Assembly: GCA_963759545.1 (NCBI GenBank)
Contig: CAVXAB010000026.1
Coordinates: forward strand, 62,001 to 126,000
Length of the DNA stretch: 64,000 bases
Direction: 5' to 3'
DNA from: Trebonia sp963759545
GTDB taxonomy: Bacteria > Actinomycetota > Actinomycetes > Streptosporangiales > Streptosporangiaceae
Positions 8,715 through 17,813 of the stretch are shown here, in pieces. Within the stretch, counting starts at the first letter, position 1. Every line of letters starts with the position of its first letter. The position numbers and the translations under genes are program-made. The notes below the pieces were generated by a model that was not told where the DNA came from, made no database searches, and saw nothing but the letters and a program-made list of their open reading frames with translations.

Positions 8715-9891
8715 CTAGAACCCGATCGGCAGCCCCGCGTAGTTCTCGGCGAGCCCCGCCGCGCCGGCGGCACTCGAGGTCACCCACCTAAGCTGCGACA
8801 GCTGGAGCTGCGCGTCAAATGGGTCACCGGAAATGTGCAGCATCGAGGTCATCCACCAGGAGAAGTGCTCGCACCGCCAGACCCGCCGCAGCGCCGTGTC
8901 GGAGTAGGCGTCCGCCAGCGTGGTGTCGTTCTTGCGCACCAGGCGGCCGAGCGCGGGCGCGAGCAGGGCCACGTCGGCGATGGCGAGGTTGAGTCCCTTG
9001 GCCCCGGTCGGCGGGACGGTGTGCGCGGCGTCGCCGGCCAGGAACAGCCGCCCGTAGCGCATCGGGGACTGGACGAACGACCGCATCGGCAGCACGCTCT
9101 TGTCGGTGATCGGCCCGGGCGTGAGCTGCCAGCCGTCCTGCCCGTGCCCGAGCCGGGTGGCCAGCGCCGTCCAGATCCGGTCGGCCGACCAGTCCGCGAC
9201 GTCGGTGCCGTTGGGCACCTGCAGGTAGAGGCGGCTGACGGTGGCGGACCGCATCGAGTGCATGGCGAACCCGTCGGGGTGCCAGGCGTAGATGAGCTCG
9301 TCGGTCGACGGCGCGACGTCGGCGAGGATCCCGAGCCACGAGTAGGGATACACCCGCTCCCAGGTGTCACGCTGGCCGGCGGGCATCGCCGCCCTGCTCG
9401 GCCCGAACGACCCGTCGCACCCCGCCACCGCCACCGCGTCGACCCGCTGCGGCGTGCCGGAGGAGTCGGTGAACGTGACGAACGGGTGGTCGGCCTCCAG
9501 GTCGTGCACGCGCGGCGTCGGACGCGTCGTAGTACACCTGCCGCCCGGCGGCGTCGCTGGCGGCGACCAGGTCGGCCTGCACCTGCGTCTGCCCGTACAC
9601 CCAGACGCTCCGCCCGACCAGGTCGACGAAGTCGAGGTGGTGCCGCTCCGACGGCCATTGCAGGTAGATGCCGCGGTGCTCGTCGCCCTGTGCCTCGATC
9701 CCCGCGCCGAGCCCCACGGCGCGCAGCAGGTCGACGCTTGAGCTCTCCAGGATCCCGGCGCGGATCCGCGCGGCGACGTACTCCTTCGTCCGCGCCTCGA
9801 CGACGATCGACTCGATGCCGTCCTGGGCGAGCAGGTGGGCGAGCAGCAGGCCAGCCGGCCCGGCCCCGATGATGGCAACGTCAGTCCGCAT
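8715..9891 (-). CDS. pobA: 4-hydroxybenzoate 3-monooxygenase (PobA-like), frameshifted
   Basis: MRTDVAIIGAGPAGLLLAHL begins the FAD fold. RIRAGILE, VWVYGQTQVQADL, AGCDGSFGPSR, VYPYSWLGILAD and LFLAGDAAHTVPPTGAKGLN follow in the order seen in PobA, which hydroxylates 4-hydroxybenzoate to protocatechuate using NADPH. The ending AENYAGLP also matches. One extra base at about 9512-9516 breaks the frame after YYDASD; correcting it joins VRVHDLEADHPFVTF. The start at 9891 is preferred over one at 9912 by family comparison. It is the first gene of a leftward pair with the Baeyer-Villiger-type enzyme. Confidence 0.85.
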
Positions 9892-9982
9892 GGGTCTCTT
9901 TATAGATGACAACGGGCCCGCGACGCGACGGCGGACCCCCAGCCTGTGGCCGAGGTCACCGCGCGGCCGCGGGCCGTTGTCG

Positions 9983-10910
9983 TTAAGCGATCGGGTGATC
10001 CCGAACGGTGAAGTAGTGACCCTGGTCGAGGTCCGCGATGAGCCCGGGCTCGACCGGGCGCCAGCCGAACCGCTCCTGCGTCCTCGCGCTTGACGCTGGC
10101 GCGTCGAACTGCGCGAACAGCGCGAACACGGGCCCGAAGTGACCGGGCGCCTCCGCCGCGGTGATCGACTTCACTGGCACGTTCAGGTGGCGGCCGATGA
10201 CCTCGGCGATCTCCCGGAAGGGCACGCCCTCGTCTCCGACCGCGTTCAGCAGCGTCCCGGCGGGCGCCTGCCCTGCTTCAATCCAGGGCCAGCCGGAACA
10301 GCCGCGCCGCGTCGAGCCGGTGCACGGCCGACCACACGTTGGCGCCGTCGCCGACGTAGGCGGCGAGGCCCTTCGCCCGGGCGATGCCGATGAGCGCGGT
10401 AACGAAGTGGGGGTCGCCCTCGCCGTGTACCGACGGCGGCTGCCGCACGACAGAGACCCGCACGCCCCGGTCGGCGAGGGCAATGGCGGCCGGCTCGGAA
10501 ACCCGGGGGTACTCGGGGTTCTCCGGCGCCGCGTCGTCCTCGGTGACGAGGACGCCCGGCTTGGCCGGCAGGCCGGCGGCGATCACCAGCGGCTTGCCCG
10601 TTCCCGCGAGCGCCTCGCCGAAGGCGGCGATGGTCCGCCCGTCCACCGCGGCGGCCGCCGCCGGGTTGGCGGTCGCGGAGAAGTCATGGATGTACCCGGT
10701 GTGGATCACGCCGTCCGCGTGGCCGGCCGCCTGCTTGAGGCCGTCGGTGTCCTCAAGGGATCCGCGGAAGACCTCGGCCCCGGCCGCCGCCACGGCGGCG
10801 GCGCCCTTGTCCGACCGGGCGAGCCCGACGACCTGGTGTCCCGCACCGAGAAGTTCCTGGACGACGGCGGACCCCACGAACCCGGTCGCCCCAGTCACGA
10901 ATACGCGCAT
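9983..10910 (-). CDS. NAD-dependent epimerase/SDR family protein, frameshifted
   Basis: The N-terminus MRVFVTGATGFVGSAVVQEL is the TGxxGxxG Rossmann motif of extended SDRs, followed by GLARSDKGAAAV and HADGVIHTGYIHD. The chain reaches DAARLFRLALD, then an apparent extra base at about 10278 shifts frame. The C-terminal EAGQAPAGTLLNAVGDEGVP and VIGRHLNVPVKSI continue to the stop at 9983. Such proteins act as reductases or epimerases on small molecules. It diverges from the LysR gene at 11129, which probably controls it. Confidence 0.8.
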
Positions 10911-11128
10911 GATGGAAGTCCTTCACTCTTGTCCCGGCCCTGACGGGGTACCTGACTGGCACCTGGCCGGTACTTCCACGATGCGGCCTGCTGCCGTCCC
11001 GCGTCCAAGGCCCGTTCCGGAATGCGCGATACGGATCAGGCATCACCGCAGTTCACTGACTAGAGGATGGACGTGCCGCGGATAAGTTGGGGCGTGCGCG
11101 GCACGGGCCGTGACATTAGCATGGAAGG
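10911..11128. promoter_or_regulatory. Divergent promoter region, SDR gene / LysR
   Basis: A 218-bp space between divergent starts. GTACC and GGTAC form an imperfect dyad at about 10949-10974, which could be a LysR-type site. The LysR start GTG at 11129 follows TAGCAT and a GGAAGG ribosome-site-like stretch. Confidence 0.35.
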
Positions 11129-12094
11129 GTGCCGCCATCCTCACCGCCTGACCCGGACTCTGACCCGAGGACCCAGCCCGATCCGCCGGACCGCTTGCCA
11201 GCCCCGGCCGACCTTGACCTGCGCCTCGTCCGCTACTTCACGGTCGTCGCGGAGCACCGGCACTTCGGCCGCGCCGCCGCCGACCTGGTCATCGCGCAGC
11301 CGTCGCTGAGCCGGCAGATCCGCCGCCTTGAGCAGCAGCTCGGCGCCCGCCTGCTCGACCGGACCCCCCAGGGCACCCGGCTGACCGAGGCCGGCGAGGT
11401 GTTCCTGCCCAAGGCCAAGGCGCTGCTCCGCTCGGCCGCCCAGGCCGCGGCCGCGACGAAGGCCGCCGCCCAGCCGAGCCGGATCACGATCGGCTACACC
11501 CCGGGCCTCATCATTACCCCGGCCGTCCGCCAGCTGCGCCGCCAGCACCCGGACGCCGACGTGCAGACCCTGCACCTGGAGTGGAACGAGCCGCGCGAAG
11601 CCTTGCTCGACCACCGAGTGGATGCCGTGGTCACCCGGCTGCCGCTGGCGACCGACGGCTTGCACGTGACGATCCTGTACGACGAGCCCCGGCTGCTTCT
11701 CGTCCCGTTGGATCACCGCCTGGCGGGCAAGGAATCGGTCACCATCGACGACATCGCCGACGAGCCCATCCCGCGGATGGCGGACCCGGCGTGGAACGCC
11801 TACTGGCGCATTGACCCGCGACCCGACGGCAGCCCGGCCCCCGACGGCCCCTTCGTCGCGGCGCTGGAGGACAAGAACGAGCTCATCGCGTCCGGCCAGG
11901 CCGTGGCCATCGTCCCGGCTGGCGTGTACAACGGCCAGGTCCGCCCGGACCTCACGACGATCCCGCTGCACGGCGTGGCGCCCAGCCATGTGATCCTGGC
12001 CACCCGCGTCGCCGACCGCGGCCGCCTCGTCGCGGCTTTCCGCCGGTCGGCGCAGGACTGCCTGACGGGACCCGGTGCGGAAACGACGGCGTGA
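11129..12094 (+). CDS. LysR family transcriptional regulator
   Basis: A 321-residue protein. After a proline-rich 30-residue leader come LDLRLVRYFTVVAEHRHFGR and IAQPSLSRQIRRLEQQLGAR, the LysR winged helix-turn-helix, then a substrate-binding domain starting RITIGYTPG. The GTG start at 11129 is taken because it follows GGAAGG, but a start nearer residue 27 is possible. It is divergent from the SDR gene, typical of LysR regulators that control the adjacent gene. Confidence 0.85.
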   Translation: MPPSSPPDPDSDPRTQPDPPDRLPAPADLDLRLVRYFTVVAEHRHFGRAAADLVIAQPSLSRQIRRLEQQLGARLLDRTPQGTRLTEAGEVFLPKAKALLRSAAQAAAATKAAAQPSRITIGYTPGLIITPAVRQLRRQHPDADVQTLHLEWNEPREALLDHRVDAVVTRLPLATDGLHVTILYDEPRLLLVPLDHRLAGKESVTIDDIADEPIPRMADPAWNAYWRIDPRPDGSPAPDGPFVAALEDKNELIASGQAVAIVPAGVYNGQVRPDLTTIPLHGVAPSHVILATRVADRGRLVAAFRRSAQDCLTGPGAETTA

Positions 12095-12126
12095 CCGCGT
12101 GCCCGCGACCGGGATAACCTAGCTGA

Positions 12127-12679
12127 ATGACGACGCCGCAGCACCGGGCTGACCTGTTCATCGATCCCGTGGATGACCCTCGCGAGGGCGGGCCGAGGCT
12201 GGGAGGCGAACGAGCGACCCTGACCGAGTTCCTCCGCAGCCAGCGGCTCACCCTGGAGCTGAAGTGCGCTGACCTGGACGCGGAGCAGCTCGCCCGGCGT
12301 TCCGTCGAGCCGTCCACCATGTCACTGCTCGGCCTGATCCGGCACATGGCCGAGGTCGAGCGGACCTGGTTCAGGATCCGCTTCGCCGAGACCAACACGG
12401 CGCAAGCGCTACCAGACGGCAGACGACCCGGACGGCGACTTCAACGGCGCCGTCGCGGACCCGGCGGTCGTCGAGGAGGCGTGGGCGGCCTGGCGCGCGG
12501 AGATGGCATTCGCCAACGAATTCGTCGCCGACCACGACTTCGACTTCGTCGGCAAGGACTCCGAGGGCGAGCCGGTCTCGCTGCGCGAGCTCCTGGTCCA
12601 CATGATCGAGGAGTACGCCCGCCACAACGGCCACGCGGACCTCCTGCGCGAGCGCATCGACGGCCGGGTAGGTCAGTAG
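12127..12679 (+). CDS. DinB-like (DUF664) family protein, frameshifted
   Basis: The first frame gives ERATLTEFLRSQRLTLELKC and SLLGLIRHMAEVERTWF, the first helices of the DinB/DUF664 four-helix family with a metal-ligand His. A frame break at about 12400 (AACACGGCGCAAGC) is followed by DDPDGDFNGAVADPAVVEEA and LRELLVHMIEEYARHNGHAD, which supplies the C-terminal HxxxH-type motif and ends at the TAG 12677-12679. These proteins are often mycothiol-dependent or of unknown function. The corrected length is about 183 residues. Confidence 0.75.
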
Positions 12680-12721
12680 CTCGCGGCTCGCGCTGGCGGT
12701 GCTTACGGGACGATAGCCGTC

Positions 12722-13035
12722 ATGATCGCGCGGATCTGGCGCGGCTGGGCGCCGCACGAGCGGAATCGGCCGTCGACCAGCGCCACTTCGAGTCAGAGGT
12801 CAGCGGCCACTTGCGGTCGGTGTGCGGCTTCCGCGGCATCTCAGTTGCTGCGCCGCGACGAGGGCGGGGAGATCGCGTTCACCGCGCTCACCTGGTTCAC
12901 CGGCCTTGACGCGGTCCGCGGCTTCGCCGGCGACGATCTACGAGCGGGCCGTCGTCGAGGCCACCCAGGGCGGCCCTCACCCGCTGGAGACGAGTCACCG
13001 ACGCTTCGACTGCCTCCGACGAGACAGTCGCCTCT
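12722..13035 (+). pseudogene. Antibiotic biosynthesis monooxygenase (ABM)-like gene, multiply frameshifted
   Basis: Pieces in different frames read in the right order for a roughly 100-residue ABM-domain protein: MIARIWRGWAP, then RHFESEVSGHLRSVCGFRGI, then QLLRRDEGGEIAFTALTWF with GLDAVRGFAGDD, then YERAVVEATQ, then AALTRWRRVTDAS. At least three shifts are needed (about 12770, 12840 and 12940, perhaps another at 12970). The 3' end is not fixed. This is either a decayed gene or a locally poor sequence; surrounding genes need far fewer corrections. Confidence 0.55.
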
Positions 13036-13105
13036 TCGACCTTATGCCGGCCGACGCACGGATCCCGTACCGCCCGGACGCAAACCGGGTCGCGCACGCC
13101 GGTGG

Positions 13106-14377
13106 TCAGGGGGAGACGGTTCCCGCGGCCAGGGCGATGGTGACGCCGACGGCGGCGCCCGCCAGCAGCGTCAGCACCACCCCGCGCCGCAGCGGCAGCA
13201 GCGCGATCAGGGCCCCGGCGAGCACCGCGTACTGCCAGGGATGCGCCAGTTCCCTGGTGAGGGTGATCGCGGAGCCGAGGATGGCGCCGATCGCGGCGGG
13301 CCCGGCGCCGTCGAGGAAGGCGCGGGCGCGGGTGTTGCCGCGGATCTGGTCGAAGCGCGGCCCGCCGAGCAGGACGAGCAGGAAGGAAGGGGCGAAGGCG
13401 ACGGCGGAGGCGAGCAGCCCGCCGCCGATCCCCGCGGCGGCGTAGCCGACGACCGCGACGGTCTGCACGACCGGTCCCGGGGTGATCTGGCCGAGCGCGA
13501 CGGCGTTGAGGAACTGCGCGCCGGTCATCCAGTGGTAGTGACTGACGGCGTCGGCCTGCATGAGCGGGATGATGACGAACCCGCCGCCGAACGACAGCCC
13601 GCCGACCTTGAACGCCACCCAGGCCACGGACGCCAGCACCCCGCCGCCAACCGCCCAAACCAGCGCGGGCGCCGCCGCGAGCGCGCGGAGCTTTCCCGAT
13701 TCGCCGGCACCGCCGGAGTCAGCGGAACGAGGGCGGCTTACTCCCGCCCCCGCACCGCTTTCTCCCGTGGCACGCGAGCGCGCGAGCAGCTCAACCGCCC
13801 CGCAGCCGAGCAGCACGAGCACCAGCCACGCGCCGATGGTCGCGGCGGCCGCGAGCCCGGCGGCGAGGTACGCGAGCCAGCGAACGTCGGCGCGGCGGTT
13901 GCGCCAGCTTGGCCAGAGCAGGGACCAGCCGGCCTGAACCGCGACCGCGGGGACGGCCGCGCCCGCGCCCGCGCCTGCGCCGAGCACCCACAGCGGCGGG
14001 GAACCGGCCACGAACAGCACCGCGAGCGCGAGGATGACGACCAGGCCGGGCAGGATGAAGCCGGCGCCGCCGATCAGCGCACCGCGGCGGCCGCGCAGCC
14101 GCCAGGCGCAGAAGATGGCCAGCTGCGTGGAGGCCGGGCCGGGCATCAGGTTGCAGACCGCGATGGCATCCTCGAACTCGCGGGCGTCCAGCCAGCCCTT
14201 GCGCTCCACGCACAGCTGCCGCAGCAGCCTGATATGCGCTGGCGGCCCGCCGAACCCGATGCAGCCGATCCGTCCCCACTCCCGCAGCACGGTCCCCAGC
14301 GGCACGGGCGCCCCGCCCGACGCCGGAACCTCCGACGCCGCCGCCGAGGCGGGCACCCCGTCACCCGAGTCGGTCAA
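13106..14377 (-). CDS. chrA: Chromate transporter family protein (ChrA-like)
   Basis: A 423-residue two-module membrane protein. The N-terminal half has GCIGFGGPPAHIRLLRQLCV and CNLMPGPASTQLAIF; the C-terminal half repeats the theme with FGGGFVIIPLMQ and ALGQITPGPVVQTVAVVGY. These GGP/PGP motifs are diagnostic of the CHR family, which exports chromate or moves related anions. The halves are joined by a hydrophilic Ser/Gly-rich linker at about residues 205-230. The long antisense frame here is a shadow. Confidence 0.85.
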   Translation of the reverse strand: MTDSGDGVPASAAASEVPASGGAPVPLGTVLREWGRIGCIGFGGPPAHIRLLRQLCVERKGWLDAREFEDAIAVCNLMPGPASTQLAIFCAWRLRGRRGALIGGAGFILPGLVVILALAVLFVAGSPPLWVLGAGAGAGAAVPAVAVQAGWSLLWPSWRNRRADVRWLAYLAAGLAAAATIGAWLVLVLLGCGAVELLARSRATGESGAGAGVSRPRSADSGGAGESGKLRALAAAPALVWAVGGGVLASVAWVAFKVGGLSFGGGFVIIPLMQADAVSHYHWMTGAQFLNAVALGQITPGPVVQTVAVVGYAAAGIGGGLLASAVAFAPSFLLVLLGGPRFDQIRGNTRARAFLDGAGPAAIGAILGSAITLTRELAHPWQYAVLAGALIALLPLRRGVVLTLLAGAAVGVTIALAAGTVSP

Positions 14378-14457
14378 CTGGATCGCTCCTCATGAGACCA
14401 CTAAACACGACTCACAGCTCCACGCCCGCAGGCACGGGGCGCCAGTGCGCAGTCCAC

Positions 14458-15129
14458 TTATGCCAGGCCGGCGTCGTGCGCGAGCAGCGCGATCTGGGTT
14501 CTGTTGGCCAGGTCGGCCTTGGTCAGGATGTGGGTCACGTGCGCCTTCACGGTGGGCACGCTCATCAGCAGCGAGGCGGCGATCTCGGCGTTGGTCTGCC
14601 CCCCGGCGATGGCCTCAACGACCTCGCGCTCCCGGGGGCTCAAGTCGGCCAACTGCCGCAGTGCCTGCTCCTTGGCGTCCTCCTGCACGACGGCGCGGCG
14701 CATCAGCCGGCGGGTCACGGCGGGCGACAGGATCGGGTCGCCCGCGGCGACGCGCCTGATGGCTTCCGCGATCTCCGCGGGCGGCGCGTCCTTCAGCAGG
14801 AAGCCGCTGGCGCCTGCCCGCAGCGCGCCGAGCACGTTCTCGTCCGCGTCGAACGTGGTCAGCACGATGACCTCGGGTGGCTGCGGCGCGCGGCGCAGCC
14901 GGCGGGTCGCGGTGATCCCGTCCACCCGGGGCATCCGCAGGTCCATCAGCACGACGTCGGGCCGGTGCTTCGCCACCGCGGCGGGAACCTGGTCGCCGTC
15001 GCCGGCCTCGCCGACGATGACCAGGTCGCCCGCGCCGTTGAGCATCATCGACAGGCCGGCCCGCACCAGGGCGTCATCGTCCACGAGCAGGACGCGGATC
15101 TCGTCAGTCGTACTTGGCACGTGTGACAT
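14458..15129 (-). CDS. NarL/LuxR-type response regulator
   Basis: A 223-residue two-domain protein: receiver domain IRVLLVDDDALVRAGLSMML with phosphoacceptor Asp in VVLMDLRMPRVDG and Lys in GFLLKDAPP, then a LuxR helix-turn-helix (LSPREREVVEAIAGGQTNAE). It overlaps the upstream histidine kinase gene by 26 bp, so the two are co-translated as a two-component system. No target is identifiable beyond neighbours such as chromate transport or the YceI-ABC operon. Confidence 0.9.
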   Translation of the reverse strand: MSHVPSTTDEIRVLLVDDDALVRAGLSMMLNGAGDLVIVGEAGDGDQVPAAVAKHRPDVVLMDLRMPRVDGITATRRLRRAPQPPEVIVLTTFDADENVLGALRAGASGFLLKDAPPAEIAEAIRRVAAGDPILSPAVTRRLMRRAVVQEDAKEQALRQLADLSPREREVVEAIAGGQTNAEIAASLLMSVPTVKAHVTHILTKADLANRTQIALLAHDAGLA

Positions 15130-16411
15130 TGTGCTCCGCCGCGCCTCCCGGCGTCACTCCATGCGAAGTCGCGCCGGGCGAAGTTACGCCAGGCACGGGC
15201 GCGTCAAGGCCGGCGGGTTCCGGCCAGGGCAGCCACGCGCGGAGCCGGAACTCGCCATCGGAGTTCCGCCAGTCCAGCCCGCCGCCCGCCAGCTCAAGCC
15301 GCTCGGTCAGCCCGATCAGCCCGGTACCGCTTCCCGGCACGGGGAAGGCGGGGCCGGCCGAGGCCTGGCCGGCCGGGTTGACGACCGACACGTCGAGACC
15401 CTCGCCAGGACCGCCACCGAGCGTGACGGTGACCGGCTGGCCTGGCGCGTGCTTGCGGGCGTTGGTGAGCCCCTCCTGCACGACCCGGTACGCGGTCCGC
15501 CCGGCGACGTCCGGCAGCCCCGCCGCCGCCCAGGCCGCCCCGCCCGTCTCGACCCGCATGCCCGCCGCGCGGGACTCCCCGATCAACTCAGGCAGGTCGG
15601 CGATGCCGGGCAGCGGCCGGCTGGCCGCCGCGAGGCCGGGCAGCGAGTCGTCCCGCAGCACGCCGATGACCTCCCGCAGCTCGTCCAGGGCCTGGTGGAC
15701 TCCGGACCGCACCACCTCGGCGGCGCGGGAGACCTGGTCGGGCGGCGCGTCGGGCCGGTAGGCGAGCGCGCCGGCGTAGGTGGCGAGCAGTGACAGCCGG
15801 TGCGCGAGCACGTCGTGCATCTCGCGGGCGATCCTGGCCCGCTCGGCGGTGCGGGCCTCGGAGACCCGCCTGGCCTGGTCCGCCTCGGCGCGTTCGGCCC
15901 GCTCACGCAGCGAGGAGATCAGCGCGCGGTTCGCGCGCAGCAGCGTGCCCCAGCCGACGAGCGCGGCGTAGGCGACGAAGACCAGGATCGCCCACCAGAA
16001 GTACGGCAGCCCGGAATATGGCTGCCAGGCGCCGCGGATCAGGTGCGCGGCGATCCCGGTGCCAGCGACGGCGACGGCGACGGAGAGCCGCTGCCACCGG
16101 GCGACGACCAGGATGGCCATCGTGGCGGGCGGGGTGGCGGCCGGGGACAGGGCCGCGAGCAGCGACAGCAGGACGGCCGCCTGGACCGGCCAGCGGGCGA
16201 GCAGCGGGACGAGTGCGAGGCTCGCGACGCCGACGGCGACGTTGAGGACGAAATAGGTCCCGGTGCCGCTGCCGACGATCGTCGCCCCGACGAGCACGGC
16301 CATGGCGCATGTCCAGATGACCGGGTCGATGCGCGCGCCGCGCCGGCCGCCGCGATCTTCCCTGGCGGCGGTGGTCGCGGACGATACTGGGGCGGCCTGC
16401 ACAGCTGCCAA
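15104..16411 (-). CDS. Sensor histidine kinase (NarL-type partner)
   Basis: A 435-residue kinase. Several hydrophobic helices fill residues 30-165. A dimerisation segment follows, with the phosphorylated His in EMHDVLAHRLSLLATYAGAL, then an HATPase with VVQEGLTNARKHAPG and GLIGLTERLELAGGGL. The C-terminus carries a small degenerate repeat (PGVTSPGATSHGVTPGG). It is upstream of and overlapping the response regulator. The signal sensed is unknown. Confidence 0.9.
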   Translation of the reverse strand: MAAVQAAPVSSATTAAREDRGGRRGARIDPVIWTCAMAVLVGATIVGSGTGTYFVLNVAVGVASLALVPLLARWPVQAAVLLSLLAALSPAATPPATMAILVVARWQRLSVAVAVAGTGIAAHLIRGAWQPYSGLPYFWWAILVFVAYAALVGWGTLLRANRALISSLRERAERAEADQARRVSEARTAERARIAREMHDVLAHRLSLLATYAGALAYRPDAPPDQVSRAAEVVRSGVHQALDELREVIGVLRDDSLPGLAAASRPLPGIADLPELIGESRAAGMRVETGGAAWAAAGLPDVAGRTAYRVVQEGLTNARKHAPGQPVTVTLGGGPGEGLDVSVVNPAGQASAGPAFPVPGSGTGLIGLTERLELAGGGLDWRNSDGEFRLRAWLPWPEPAGLDAPVPGVTSPGATSHGVTPGGAAEHNVTRAKYD

Positions 16412-16524
16412 GTCTACGATTACGCCCTGTCAGCGACCACCGACCAAAGTATGCGCCGAGTCGACCAAGGCCGGCCGGGCCGCCGGCTACCGGCCGATGT
16501 GCGCGCCGGCCCCCGGGGCGAACG

Positions 16525-17079
16525 ATGGCTGTCATGACCACAGCAGACGTTTCCAGCCAGCGAATCGACATCCCGCGGCCGGGCCGCTACCGGATCAGCC
16601 AGGAAGGCTCCACCGTCACCATCCGCACCAGGCACTTCTTCGGCCTCGGCGCCGTCCGAGCCACGCTGGCCCTGCGGGACGGGCGCATCCTGGTCAGCGA
16701 GCCGCCGGCGGCGTCCACCGTGCAGGCCCGCTTCTCGGCGTCAAGCTTCCAGTCAGGCAACGCGGCCCGCGACGCGGCCGTGCTGTCGCCGAAGCTCCTG
16801 GACGCCGAGGCCTACCCCAGCCTCTCGTTCACCTCGACGGATCTCCTGCAGGACCAAGGGCAGTGGTCGCTGCGCGGCGAGCTTGAGGTGCGTGGCGTCA
16901 CCCGCCTGGTCGAGGCCCGCATCACCGCGCTGGCGGCCCGCGACGCGGGCACGACGCTCAGCGCGAGCGCCCACGCCGGCATCGACCGCTACGACTTCGG
17001 CATCACCACCTACCGCGGCCTCGCCGCGCGCAGGCTCACCATCAACCTCGACATCGTTGCCCACCGGGAGCAGTCATGA
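16525..17079 (+). CDS. YceI family protein
   Basis: A 184-residue lipocalin-like YceI protein: IDIPRPGRYRISQEGSTVTI, VQARFSASSFQSGNAARD and LDAEAYPSLSFTSTDLL match the family, which binds polyprenoid or amphiphilic molecules. No signal peptide is visible, so it is probably cytoplasmic. Starts are possible at 16525 or at the ATG 16534. It ends in an ATGA overlap with the ABC ATPase gene, placing it first in a three-gene operon with an exporter, which may share its lipid-like ligand (inference). Confidence 0.8.
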   Translation: MAVMTTADVSSQRIDIPRPGRYRISQEGSTVTIRTRHFFGLGAVRATLALRDGRILVSEPPAASTVQARFSASSFQSGNAARDAAVLSPKLLDAEAYPSLSFTSTDLLQDQGQWSLRGELEVRGVTRLVEARITALAARDAGTTLSASAHAGIDRYDFGITTYRGLAARRLTINLDIVAHREQS

Positions 17080-17813
17080 CACGGACCGGCGCCATCGCGC
17101 TTGAGATCAGCAACCTGCGCAAGCGGTACGGCCAGAAGGTCGCGGTCGACGACCTCAGCCTGCGCGTCAACGAGGGCGAGATCTTCGGCATCCTCGGCCC
17201 GAACGGCGCGGGCAAGACCACCACCGTCGAGTGCGCCGAGGGGCTGCGCCACCCCGACGGCGGCACGGTCCGGGTGTTCGGCATCGACCCCTACCGGGAC
17301 CGCACCGAGGCACGGCAACTGGTCGGCGTCCAGCTCCAGGAGAGCCAGCTGCCCGACAAGATCACCGTCACCGAGGCGATCAACCTGTACGCGTCCTTCT
17401 ACCCAAGGCACGCCGACACCGAGGCGCTCCTCACTCGCCTTGGCCTGACGGAAAAGCGCGACACACGCTACCGGAAGCTGTCCGGCGGGCAGAAGCAGCG
17501 GCTCTCGATCGCCCTGGCCCTCGTCGGCAGTCCCCGCCTCGTCGTCTTCGACGAGCTGACGACCGGCCTCGACCCCGCCGCACGGCGGGAGGGCTGGCGG
17601 CTCGTCAAGGAGCTGCGCGACGACGGCGTTACCGTCCTGCTCGTCACCCACTACGCCGACGAGGCCGAGCGCCTCTGCGACCGGGTCGCTCTCATCCAGT
17701 CCGGCCGGGTCGTCGCCTGCGGGCGCCCGGACGAGCTGATCGACCGCAGCAGCGCCAGCCACGCCACGCTCGACGACGCGATCGTGGCCCTCACGACAGG
17801 AGAAGCATCATGA
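17076..17813 (+). CDS. ABC transporter ATP-binding protein (DrrA-like)
   Basis: A 245-residue ATPase with Walker A GPNGAGKTTTVE, signature LSGGQKQRLSIALAL, Walker B LVVFDELTTGLDPAARREG and the switch His in VLLVTHYADEAERL. It resembles drug and ABC-2 exporter ATPases (DrrA/CcmA class). It starts inside the YceI stop and ends in ATGA with the permease, so all three are translationally coupled. One Walker B position is Leu (DELTTGLDP) where Pro is usual. Confidence 0.9.
   Translation: MTRTGAIALEISNLRKRYGQKVAVDDLSLRVNEGEIFGILGPNGAGKTTTVECAEGLRHPDGGTVRVFGIDPYRDRTEARQLVGVQLQESQLPDKITVTEAINLYASFYPRHADTEALLTRLGLTEKRDTRYRKLSGGQKQRLSIALALVGSPRLVVFDELTTGLDPAARREGWRLVKELRDDGVTVLLVTHYADEAERLCDRVALIQSGRVVACGRPDELIDRSSASHATLDDAIVALTTGEAS

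Noticed and set aside
12722..14395. Long rightward ORF across the chromate transporter
   Set aside because: The opposite strand encodes a complete ChrA protein with family motifs, while the rightward product is repetitive Gly/Arg/Pro sequence.
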